Notes under the pieces: model-generated
Databases searched by the model: none
Seen by the model: the letters and a program-made list of their open reading frames with translations, nothing else
What the model was told of the DNA's origin: nothing
Source: Aphanomyces cochlioides
Taxonomy: Eukaryota; Oomycota; Saprolegniomycetes; Saprolegniales; Verrucalvaceae
Reading direction: 5' to 3'
NCBI GenBank assembly: GCA_019828595.1
Contig: JAHQRK010000003.1
Coordinates: 3,720,001 to 3,784,000, forward strand
DNA: 64,000 nucleotides
Translations under genes and position numbers: made by a program
Part shown: positions 55,024-64,000 of the stretch, one piece after another
How the letters are laid out: each line of letters opens with the position of its first letter
How positions within the stretch are numbered: the first letter of the stretch is position 1

Positions 55024-55936
55024 AAATGGCAGAACGATACACGATCGACACATCAACGAAACTGAACCCAGATGGCAGCAACTATAGGGAGTGGTGCATG
55101 AAGACCAAAGCTAATTTCAATCAACAAAGGCTTGGGAAGTACCTCAAGAAATACAAGAGCGGGAGTGGATCATATATTGTAGGATACACAGAAGAGGATG
55201 ACTTGGTGGCTTTATCATCCATTCAGCTGAGTTTACATGCAGACCATATGAAATACTTAAAGGACAATGCTACGACATATGAAACATGGGAGGCATTGAA
55301 AGCCGTGTATGAAAGCACATCTGAAATCAACTTAATGACCCTCCAAATGCAAATGAGTCAGATCACATGGAATGAGAAACTTGGTCTTGAAGCTTTTGCA
55401 GACCAATTCCAAGAAATAAGGCGAAAATTGAGAGCCGCAGGTGATCCAATCCCCGAAAAACCCACCTTAACAGGTTCCTTTGTTTATTACGATCCAGATT
55501 TGAGAATACCACCATGTATATTGCCAGAGAACGACGAAAGGGAAGTGAATATGATAATATGCCTGCAATTTTGGCTGAATTGAAAGTCGTTGATGAGCGA
55601 TATAAATTACAGAACCCACATTTGCAGAAGAAATCTGCACAACTTGACGTGGCTTTACACGCTGGACCCAATGAATGTTACTATTGTGGCAAACCTGGTC
55701 ACTATAAGTCAGACTGTAAACGCAAAGACCACGACCGTGCAAAAGGCATTTTTCGTAGCAACATTAAACTCAATCCACATCAAAACGACAAGACCAATGG
55801 GCGGAATAACTCACAGCGTGGACGTGGCAGAGGACGACCATTTTTTCGTACTGGACAGCGTTATGGACATCAAAAGCATGAAGACAATAACAATATTTCA
55901 GAAACAGAGAGCAAAGAAGATTTGGATCTTTTATGA
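55017..55936 (+). pseudogene. Copia gag (element 2), one frameshift
   Basis: Starts MSQMAERYTIDTSTKLNPDG. UBN2-type gag core: YREWCMKTKANFNQQRLGKY, LSSIQLSLHADHMKYLKD, TWEALKAVYESTSEINLMTL, QMSQITWNEKLGLEAFADQF. The frame shifts near 55520-55560 and continues with a CCHC knuckle (CYYCGKPGHYKSDC) and a basic Arg/Gly tail (RNNSQRGRGRGRPFF). Its stop overlaps the ATG of the protease frame as ATGA at 55933-55936. Binds element RNA and forms the particle. Confidence 0.88.
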
Positions 55937-57235
55937 TTGAGGAAATCAAGAACGAATTTTCTGATGATCAAATACTATTTGGACCCCATTACAGTAAACA
56001 AAATATTGACTCTTCTTTTGATGATTGCAACAATGTGTCTGCCAATATCAAAATGGAAATTATCATGGATAGTGGCGCCTCGTGTCATATGACAGGTGAT
56101 TTAGGAATCCTTTACGATATAGTGCCATGCTCGAGAGAAGTTAGCCTTGCTGATGGCCATATTATACCCGTATCGAAAATGGGAACGATTAAACTTATTT
56201 CGTACGATACCAAACGCAAGTGGCTTTTAGAAATGTATTGTTCGTACCAACAATGCAAATGATGCATCAATTACATTTAGCGGAGATTGTTGTGAAGTAT
56301 ACATTAGAGACGACCTCTCATTTGTGGCAAAATGGAACTCTTGCCACCTTTACTCTATTCGTGGACAAATTATTATCCCCAACAGCGTTGATGAAGCCTA
56401 TTTGGCTAATATATCTGATACAATGCTATGGCACGCACGGCTAGGTCATATACCCATTAAATCCATGTAAGCGGTCATCGATGCATCGGAAGGTGGCCCA
56501 CAAAAATTCAATAGCACACTTGTTTGTGAGGATTGCATTAGAGGCAAATTGACTTTCAACTCAATCCCAAATCACGGAGATCGACCCAGGCACAAAAGTG
56601 GAACTTGTGCTCACGTAGATTTATGGGGACCAGCAAAAATACAGTCTCCAAATGGATCGGAGTATTTCATTGCATTTACTGAAGACTCAACAAATTACGT
56701 TTGGGTGAAGTTTCTCAAAAGAAAGAGCGACGTTATCCTAGCTCTGAAGGAATACGTTCCGTGGCTTGAACGACAGTGTACATCCAAATTAAAAACACTG
56801 AGAACAGATAATGGAGGGGAATTTACGAGCGCGGAATTTGAGCACTACCTATCGGAGAATGGTATCCACCATGAAACAAGCACGCCCAACAAACAATGGC
56901 AAAACGGCACTGCTGAACGAATGAACAGAACCTTAGTAGAAATGGCTCGTACAATGATGATACACTCCAATAATTCTAAGAGGTGGTGGGCAGAAGCAAT
57001 CAACACAGCTGTGTTTCTACGATATAGAACGCCGAATTCAAAGACAAATGGCATCTCCCCGCACGAAATCCTTCGTGGAACAAAGCCGAAAATCACGAAT
57101 CTCAAAATTTTTGGATGCATCTGCTATCGCCAATCGACCCAAATGGCAAAACAGATAGTATAGCGCACAAATGCATTTTCCTAGGCTACCATGAAGCGAA
57201 GAAAGCATACAAGGTCTACGACTTAGAAGACAATA
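55933..57235 (+). pseudogene. Copia protease and integrase (element 2), cut by pogo insertion
   Basis: Aspartic protease motif IIMDSGASCHMTGD at ~56060 followed by REVSLADGHIIPV. After a shift near 56230 comes the GAG-pre-integrase region (MLWHARLGHIPIKSM, then a stop; CEDCIRGKLTF). Integrase core: HVDLWGPAKIQSPNGSEYFI (first Asp), KLKTLRTDNGGEFTSAEFEH (second Asp), NKQWQNGTAERMNRTLVEMA (Glu), RRWWAEAINTAVFL-like WWAEAINTAVFLRYR, KIFGCICYR. The last codons (CIFLGYHEAKKAYKVYDLED) end at the pogo element and resume at 59055. Confidence 0.88.
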
Positions 57236-59052
57236 CAGGGAACGACGGAATTTTGGCACTAGTGGTACTACGGATATACATCATACTGTCCAATGGATGT
57301 TAGTTACTCAAGAAATTGAGATTCGAACGTCGACAGTATATTCAGCCAATGATTGAGCGTTCCTGTTAATATTTTTCAAGCAATTCATTAATTTAAAAAA
57401 ATATTTGGGGGCAAATAATTGTCATGGAAAATGTATAGTATCAGATGGAAAAAGCCACATATAATACAATACTAATGTCTTTGAAATATATTATTTAGAA
57501 CCAACAGCCAATGACTTGGAAAAGACCATAGGAAACGTTTAAAAACAATCAAAACAGCTCGAGGTATTAATATGCATATAACTCACACAAAAAACAGGTT
57601 AAACTCAATAAACGTTTTTATTATGTTTAAACCATATTTAGTGACAGTTATCTATGTTCAAGTCAAATACTCAATAAAAGACGTCGTTTCTTTTTTCTTT
57701 AACCTATGCAGGGGGAATTGCCTTGATGAAAGCTTCTCTGACTTCTCGCTCAGTGATCATGCCCCATGCAGCAATGACACGCTTGATCAGCATCATCCTC
57801 TTCATCGATGCGGTTGGTGATTCGTCGTCGTCGTCATCGTCGTCGACGTCGACAATCTCGTCGTCCATGGTATCCTCCAATATCCACAAGTCACGCAGAC
57901 GCCTCTTGAAAGGCGCCATGACCCCAACATCAAGGGGTTGGAGATGAGAAGTCGTGTTGGGTGGAAGGGCACACAGCGTCGATCCAAGCTCGCGCTCAAC
58001 AAACCGTCTTGAAAAAGAGGAGACGTGGCTGTCGAAATTATCGACAATGATGAACTGGGTGTGTTGATTTCTTCCATGAGAACATGACGGAGGTAAAAGG
58101 ACCATACAACATAGTCCATCCACGCGTTCTTTTGTACAGTATAGTAGTGGTTGGAAGGGAAGGTGCGAAACTCCCTGTTCTCTGTCAAACCACCGGGGAC
58201 ACCACGCATGATGAAGAGGACAGGAAGTTTGACACCATCCCCTCGGACAGTAAGAACAGCAGTCATTCGCATAGAGTGCTTTTCACCAGCAGACAATGCT
58301 GAATTGCCGCCGCGAATGGACCATATCGTTCGTGGAGGCATGTCGAAATAGACAGCGGTTTCGTCGACATTGTAAACGTTCTTCGAACCGTACGCAGAGT
58401 AGCGTCGGTGGAAGTCTTCAGCGAATTGGTCACGGAACTCTTCGAGTTCTTCTTGGTTTAGCTTCATCTTGTGGGGGTTTTGTTTTGAAAAACCATGTCG
58501 ATCACAGAATCGTTGAATCATTCGCATGAGGTTGTTGTATGCTTTGTCAGTATCGTGTGTCGCCATGTAGCAGTTGAGCCATGCACGTTGGGTACGCTTC
58601 ATGAAGTTGATGACATGTATTGACGTTACTGCTCGCTCCCTACTCCTACGCTCTGTAATGTAGTCTACAAGAGCTTGAGGATCAGGGAGAGCTTCGTGGC
58701 GGCCGGCGCCGGGTATATTCTTGCTTTTCTTGTTGGGCACGTCGATGTATTTGGCGTGCTTGGAGGCACACTTTCGAACCGTGCTTGGGTCAACGTCAAA
58801 GATCTTGGCCACTTCGTAGCTGGACATTGTCTTCAACATCTTGATGGCCTCAAGTTTGGTCTTGACGGTGTTTTTTTGGGTGGATGGCATCGATGGAATA
58901 AAATGGACTGAATTTAATGACACAAAAAATAAATTTCTAATTTTCATCCAATCAAATTAATGAATGGCTCAGAATGTATTTTTATTGGACGTTATTTTTC
59001 AATAGGCACCCAAACTCGAAGTACCCTAGTGCCAAAATTCCGTCGTTCCCTG
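57236..59052 (-). mobile_element. Pogo-type DNA transposon, 1817 bp
   Basis: Perfect 27-bp inverted ends begin CAGGGAACGACGGAATTTTG at 57236 and, inverted, at 59052. TA flanks both (57234-57235, 59053-59054). It splits the copia reading frame between YKVYDLEDN and VVFTVDAKFDE, dating it after the copia insertion. One minus-strand transposase gene inside has a single frameshift. Confidence 0.95.
57704..58890 (-). pseudogene. Pogo/CENP-B-like transposase, one frameshift
   Basis: Start ATG at 58890 (MPSTQKNTVKTKLEAIKMLK). The N-terminal helix-turn-helix has SSYEVAKIFDVDPSTVRKCA; a CENP-B-type second domain contains AVTSIHVINFMKRTQRAWLN and FCDRHGFSKQNP. The DDE_1 core has VYNVDETAVYFDMPPRTIW (first Asp), FIIVDNFDSHVSSF (second Asp) and TTSHLQPLDVGVMAPFKRRL (third Asp), with an acidic C-terminal tract (DVDDDDDDDESP). 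A one-base shift near 58065 separates the first and second Asp. Otherwise complete, so a very young copy. Confidence 0.9.
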
Positions 59053-59054
59053 TA

Positions 59055-61363
59055 AAGTAGTTTTTACTGTGGACGCAAAATTCGATGAAACTGAACGATG
59101 CTGGAGTCCCTTCGAACAAAGCAGAAGCCATTTCACAACAACAGCCATTTAATGATGAAGATGACAACGACAAGGATACCACATCAGATGAGGACAACCA
59201 AAATACGACAGAGCAGCCAAACAGTGCAAATCGATACTTTTTACGCTCACAACGTAGTGACACACCAGAGAGACCTATAGCACTCTACCCTCCCCAAATA
59301 CGATATAGAGCCGCCATTAACAACGATCGGACGCCGAACAATACAGGACAGACAGAAAGCACCTCACAAGCAACTAATAACAAATCAGCAATTGAGCAAT
59401 TAACACCGAGTCCATCAACAATTGTAAAATCATCCATAAATCGAGAAACTCTGAAAACGAGACGTGGTGTATCAGATCAAGCAAACAAACAACGCCACGA
59501 CACGATGCAAGTACTTAGAAAAAGCGCTCGAATTGAAGTGCTAAATCAAAGACGAGCGCTCGAGGGAGAACAAAAATCCGAAACTCCATTTCATTTCATG
59601 TCGACTGCGCGACCACGACACGAGGACCTTACAATGATTCAACCACCCGCGAAAACTCTCAGGTCTGCAGAAAATGAAAGAGGAATAGCAACTATGGAAT
59701 TCGACGAGCCAGATCAACACATGTTGAATGCGCCATCAGGAAATACCTATGACGATCATGCAAATATCATTTACGATCTATGCTTTAACACCTCTGAAAT
59801 TGATGAGGGTGAACCTCAATCTTTCTGGGAGGCTTTGGATGGAGCAGACGCAGAGAAGTGGTTAGAAGCCTGTGAAAAGGAAATTGCCAATCTACAACAC
59901 ATGAATTGTTACGTAGTGGTTCCAAAACCTGCGAATGGACGATTACTTAAAAGCAAATGGGTTTTCAAGCGCAAGGAATTGATCGATGGAGCAAAAATCT
60001 ATAAAGCAAGAGTCGTAATTAAAGGCTGCTCGCAACGTTATGGTATTGATTACGATGAAACTTACGCACCAGTCATTCATGGAGTATTGCGTTTGACATT
60101 AGCACTGGTTGCAAAGTATGGATTAAAATGTAGACAAGGGGACGCGACCAATGCCTATATTCATGCTGATTCAGACCGAGAAATATTCATGGAGCCCCCC
60201 GACGGCTTCCCTGAATCAAATGGAAACGTATGGAAAATTGAAAAAGCACTATATGGAATGAAACAGAGTGCTCTAAGGTGGTATTTACACTTCAAGACAT
60301 GGAATTTGTTGCTACGTACAGCGATGGTTGTTTATTCGTTCGTGAACAAGACAAAAGTTTGAAAATCATTACCATCTACGTCGACGACATTCTCATCAGT
60401 GCACGAACTGACAAAGATATTGACTCCATATTCAAACAACTACAGACATGCATTAGACAGAACGAGATGGGACCTGCAAGAAAATTACTAGGAATGGAAA
60501 TCCACCGCAACGAAAACAACATGACAATTGACATAGTGCAAACCAAATATATTGAGACTCTAGCAGCAAAATATAGCCTTCTAAACTCAGAACCAGTACA
60601 CACGCCAATCCCGCCAGGAACCAATATGTCAGATGGAGATGGGAATGAACTTGAAAGCGACAAATTGTTTCGTCAAATTGTGGGATCATTATTGTATTGT
60701 GCCATGACTACCAGACCCGATATTGCCCACGCCGTGACCCAACTTTCACGCCATTTATCAAAACCGCGTGAACTACACCTTGCATTAGCAAAACTTGTAT
60801 TGACGTACCTTTTTCATTCCAAACACGTCGGACTTAGATACGATGGCAAAGCAAAAAATGGAGATCAATTGATTGGTTTTAGCGACTCCAGTTGGGCAGA
60901 CGATAGAACAATTGGAAGATCTACGTGTGGATATCTATGGATGTATTCCTGTGGACCTATATCTTGGCGATCAAAATTGCAAGCAGTAGTAACTCTATCA
61001 ACAGCAGAAGCAGAATATGTTGGAGCGTGCCTTGCGGCTCAGCATGGAATGCATCTAAGGAACATACTAGAAGAGTTCGGATGCACCAACTCTAACGTGA
61101 CAACCTTGTTTCTCGACAACCAAAGCGCGATCGCTATCGGTTCGAACACATCCAACATACAACGTACAAAACATTTAGCCCTGAGGTTCCTCTTCCTGCG
61201 AGAACTGGTCGCAAACAAGAAAATCAAGCTCCAATACCTGCCAACCGACATCATGCCAGCCGATATCTTTACAAAACACGTGACAAAGGACAAGATACAA
61301 AAGACTATCGATTTCATGGGCATGGGAGGCTGTTGCGGTTTCTGCCCATTAGAATGCATATAA
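59055..61363 (+). pseudogene. Copia reverse transcriptase and RNase H (element 2)
   Basis: After an acidic, polar linker (NDAGVPSNKAEAISQQQPFN; a shift near 59085), RVT_2 motifs appear: EPQSFWEALDGADAEKWLEA, KSKWVFKRKELIDG, KARVVIKGCSQRYGIDYDET, YAPVIHGVLRLTLALVAK, WKIEKALYGMKQSALRWYL. A shift near 60285 is followed by the catalytic ITIYVDDILISA, LLGMEIHRN, then RNase H: LIGFSDSSWADDRTIGRSTC, STAEAEYVGACLAAQHG, TTLFLDNQSAIAI and HLALRFLFLRELV. Ends at 61363 inside the 3' LTR. Confidence 0.9.
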
Positions 61364-61508
61364 GATTACATATCAAATGATAGGAGTAGATGCACATCCG
61401 GAAAGATCTCTTGTGAAACCGACGGTAGATTCACTTCTAAAGAGGATAAGAAGGGAACAAAACGATCTTTGAGTCTGCCAACGCGACCAAGTGCAATAGA
61501 AGTCAATA
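61331..61508 (+). repeat. 3' LTR of copia element 2
   Basis: 178 bp, four mismatches to the 5' LTR, followed by the GTGTG duplication. Confidence 0.92.
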
Positions 61509-62160
61509 GTGTGGACGACTGACTGGTAAGGACGCTGTTGGAAAAGCGTTGCGATGATTTTGCAGCAAGCTTCGAGCTTAATGGAAGCGCTGCCCAGCTG
61601 TCGTTGTTGTGGGGAAAGATTGCCCTCGCAATAAACATGCTCCACGGAACAAACGTCCCTCTGGCTGTCAAGAATAAGTATTCTAGTCTAAAGCGTGAGT
61701 ATACGGCGATACGACTTGCCGAGAAAGCCACTGGTAACGAGGTCAAAGTAGTCTATCCGCCTTATTGGGAAGATTCTGTCGCGGCTCTCGGCGACAAGTC
61801 TGGACTTGGCCAACATGATTATGCCCATGGCTCAAAACACGTGGATGTCGAAAGTGAAGAAAGTTCAAACGACAACATCAATATAAATCGGCAAGCCATT
61901 ATTGACGCAGAAGTCTCTCGACAAAGGGCAAAGCGGGCAAAGAAACTTGATATTGGACAAAGTCTAGTTGCTCTTGGAGAAAGCCTTGCAGAGGGAATGA
62001 AAGGGCTGCGAAATCCTCCAAACTCAAGTACAACCTCTTCAATTGAAACCAACAAGCTCCTGGTCGCAATTGACAAATTACAAGTTGCAGTGGACCAAAG
62101 CTCAATGGTCCAAACTGAACTGCTTGAATTTTTACGACGACAGAATAAGGATTGAGCTCA

Positions 62161-63291
62161 TTATCGTGGTAATAAAATGCATTCACTAAGGTAGTGCTTA
62201 ACAATCTCTCTTGTTGCTTTAGCTTTTTCACTATCACTTGTGTACTTCTCACTTGCAAGGACAGTATCGCCACCAAGGTGCATCCATTTTTGTTCAATGG
62301 GTTGACTTTCAGAGGTCTCTAAGTCTATAATCCAATTGTGGAGTACGAGTGTAGCTTCGATTGCAAGTGCCATTGTTTGAGGAGTTTGAAATTCAAGAGG
62401 CTTTTTGAACAAGCGAAGTTTATTTTTCCACAAGCCAAAGCTTTGTTCGACAACATTTCGAGTGCGAGAGTGGACCAAATTGTAGTGTGCGTTGCCTTCG
62501 TCCATATCGGGAACAATTTGGTAAGGGGTTAAGACATGAGGCAAGAGAGTAAAGACATCGTCGGCCAGAAGGAATCCACCATGGGGTATAATACGACAGG
62601 ATCCAAAGATGGAATTTTTAAACAGCATGCGGTTGTTCTGGGAACCAGGGCGAAGGGAATACGCCATAAATCGTTTCTTATCATCAACAACTGCCAACAG
62701 GTTAAACGCAGGTATTCCCTTGCGGCAGTACCAGCCTTCATGCTGTTGAAATCTCTTAATCATGGTAAGGCATCCATCAATGGCGCCGTACACGTTTGGA
62801 AATCCAGCAATAGATTCAAAACCAGCAACAATTGACAACCATGATGACATTGTGGAAGGCAATGTAACCATCGCGTTTAGATGTGTGTGTTGTAAAAGCA
62901 GTAAAATTTCCATGATGTACTCGTATGCCTTTGTTTTGCCAATTCCAAACACGAGAGCGGCGCACTCCAATCCATCACAATGCGTCAAATAATAAAGAGA
63001 CACTGCAGTACGATCCACAATATCAAAGTGAGATGAGCCATGCAAGGGGCGATGCAGTGTTGTCCACGACTTTGTGATTTGATCTGCGATGGCAAAGAAC
63101 GTAGATCTAGAGCAGCGCAAGTATCGCACGAACCAGCCGTTTTTGCCTTTGCTGGCTCTTATTGCTGACCAAACGGACAGTCCTTCACCAACATAGTCGT
63201 TCTTTCGTTCCGCTTGAAATGTCCGTCCATCCAACAATGCTATGGTTGCGGCAACAACAGCGACAGTGCATACGAGAGGGAGAACGTCCAT
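62161..63291 (-). CDS. Harbinger transposase (HARBI1-like), intact
   Basis: 376 residues from the ATG at 63291 (MDVLPLVCTVAVVAATIALL). NGWFVRYLRCSRSTFFAIAD and FDIVDRTAVSLYYLTHCDGL form the helical N-terminal part. The DDE_Tnp_4 nuclease has VYGAIDGCLTMIKRF (first Asp), GWYCRKGIPAFNLLAVVDDK, HGGFLLADDVFTLLPHVLTP (second Asp region; ADD where GDS or ADS is usual) and HSRTRNVVEQSFGLWKNKLR (Glu). The C-terminus has WMHLGGDTVLASEK. No stop or frameshift, the only intact enzyme among the Myb-paired Harbinger units here, so it could act on related elements in trans. Lengths are normal for the family. Confidence 0.9.
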   Translation of the reverse strand: MDVLPLVCTVAVVAATIALLDGRTFQAERKNDYVGEGLSVWSAIRASKGKNGWFVRYLRCSRSTFFAIADQITKSWTTLHRPLHGSSHFDIVDRTAVSLYYLTHCDGLECAALVFGIGKTKAYEYIMEILLLLQHTHLNAMVTLPSTMSSWLSIVAGFESIAGFPNVYGAIDGCLTMIKRFQQHEGWYCRKGIPAFNLLAVVDDKKRFMAYSLRPGSQNNRMLFKNSIFGSCRIIPHGGFLLADDVFTLLPHVLTPYQIVPDMDEGNAHYNLVHSRTRNVVEQSFGLWKNKLRLFKKPLEFQTPQTMALAIEATLVLHNWIIDLETSESQPIEQKWMHLGGDTVLASEKYTSDSEKAKATREIVKHYLSECILLPR

Positions 63292-63482
63292 GAAGAAGTG
63301 AGTCGCTCACTGGCTTTGTAGAGATCGATCATTTCATCCAATTGAAAAACACTACTGGCAAAAGTCGCTCCAGATCATCTCAAACAACCTGTCCGAGGTC
63401 GTCTGGAGCGACTTTTGCAAAACACGATGGAAACTATTTTGATTGGCTCGATTTTCAGAAACCGCTGCGACAAAAGTCGCAC

Positions 63483-64000
63483 TAATAAGAAGAACAGTTA
63501 TGCCAAAATCTAGTCAGGTGAATTGTAGCACAGTTGTCGAGTGTCCAGTGCAAAACATTTTCATCGTCTAGTTGGGAATCCTAGCTTTTGTTTGAGATGG
63601 TGTTGACATTTTAGGATGGACCATAATCAGGGTCAGACGGATTGTGTCTTTTGTGATCTTTTTACTTTGATGGTTGTCTGTTGACTTGTGTCATGTTTGG
63701 CTTTTTATCTGAATTAATATTCAAATGGATCTACGCAACACGGTTTGTGTGTGATCGAAGCATGAAGCACTAAACTGCCAAATTATTGTTTTAATGAATG
63801 TTGAACCTATCCAGATTGACGACAAGTCAACATATTGGATACAAGCCTTCGTTTCCACAAATAGTTGGCGAGATGAATCCTCACATTTCATGGTGATAGT
63901 CTTCAAGTTCCTGTAGACCAATGAATTTTTTATAGATTAGACAATCATTTAATCATCAATAACCCATTTCATCGACATGCTTGCTTTGCATTAAGGGATG
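63483..64000. other. Right-edge region, no gene recognised
   Basis: Short open frames only (63721-63921 minus; MDHNQGQTDCVFCDLFTLMV at 63615 plus). None shows a domain. It may be host sequence beyond the Harbinger element. Confidence 0.35.

Larger units (their letters stand above)
54835..61508 (+). mobile_element. Ty1/copia LTR retrotransposon 2, with nested pogo element
   Basis: 178-bp LTRs (54835-55012 and 61331-61508) differ at four positions. A GTGTG duplication lies at 54830-54834 and 61509-61513. A primer site (55013-55023) and purine tract (GGGCATGGGAGGC, 61318-61330) are present. Gag, protease, integrase, reverse transcriptase and RNase H follow in copia order. A pogo element (57236-59052) sits between integrase and reverse transcriptase. 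Several frameshifts and one stop indicate decay. Confidence 0.93.
54671..62155 (+). pseudogene. Myb/SANT-like partner gene of Harbinger element 2, split by copia
   Basis: The 5' part (54671-54834, reading LDELANSLMESQPTCLKQAR, KPAKNELASEKAPK) is interrupted by copia element 2 and continues from 61509-61513 onward. The 3' part reads RTLLEKRCDDFAASFELNG, LWGKIALAINMLHGTNVPLA, VKNKYSSLKREYTAIRLAEK, PYWEDSVAALGDKSGL, LDIGQSLVALGESLAEGMKG, and ends at 62155. A one-base shift near 61525 also breaks the joined frame. It has the same module as the gene at 28552-29495. Its stop lies 5 bp from that of the transposase. Confidence 0.75.
54518..63482. mobile_element. Harbinger element 2 with a nested copia element
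   Basis: The left end AGGGCCTGTTCGGAGCGACT starts at 54518 after CTA. On the right, copies of the GCGACTTTTG motif occur inverted at 63359-63373 and up to 63482, where CTA follows, so the exact right end is uncertain by about 110 bp. It contains a Myb-like gene (plus, split by copia element 2) and an intact transposase gene (minus), convergent with a 5-bp gap. Without the copia insertion it is about 2.3 kb. Confidence 0.7.

Overview
The window reads as nuclear DNA of an oomycete (stramenopile), most likely a saprolegnialean of the Aphanomyces type. This rests on a seven-transmembrane receptor fused to a phosphatidylinositol-phosphate kinase (GPCR-PIPK), very short GT-AG introns (37-47 nt, repeatedly exactly 47), and a mix of Ty1/copia, L1-like LINE, pogo, mariner, PIF/Harbinger, hAT and Crypton-like elements. 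No rRNA gene, CRISPR array or prokaryotic operon was seen. Species assignment is inference.

Only a few genes look like host genes. They are a broken TIR-like/TPR gene at the left edge (1-2084, minus, running off the window), a small PH-domain gene (31467-31898, plus), and a five-exon GPCR-PIPK gene (31937-34576, minus) that converges on the PH gene with 38 bp between stops. A possible 5' fragment of an RRM-type gene lies at 35199-35273. A two-exon gene family of unknown function has an intact copy at 22977-23812 and a broken copy at 44181-45028.

The rest is layered mobile DNA. (i) 2511-7643: copia element with 369-bp LTRs differing at one base, an AATTT duplication and a damaged interior. 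(ii) 8354-20536: a pogo-type element whose 36-bp TA-flanked inverted ends lie 12 kb apart because a fold-back element (8852-9523) and a full-length 9.2-kb LINE (10879-20097, 17-bp duplication) inserted into it. (iii) 21.7-31.0 kb: a mariner relic, the two-exon gene, an intact PIF transposase, and a deleted Harbinger element (25364-31004) carrying a mariner and a second Harbinger element. (iv) 35.3-50.9 kb: a hAT-type MITE, a Crypton-like tyrosine-recombinase gene, TTA-flanked MITEs, a second intact PIF transposase, a hAT relic, a copia fragment and a jerky/pogo relic. (v) 50.9-54.4 kb: a Harbinger transposase split by an internally deleted pogo element, with its Myb-like partner. (vi) about 54.5-63.5 kb: a Harbinger element whose Myb-like gene was split by a second copia element (54835-61508), itself split by a pogo element (57236-59052).

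How the genes work together: the Harbinger units each pair a Myb/SANT-like gene with a transposase gene, tail to tail, as expected for a DNA-binding partner plus nuclease. The GPCR-PIPK would couple signal reception to phosphoinositide synthesis, and the neighbouring PH protein could be a phosphoinositide reader, though that link is only inferred from adjacency. Both copia elements use a primer site complementary to the anticodon arm of tRNA-Met, with the gag start codon inside it.
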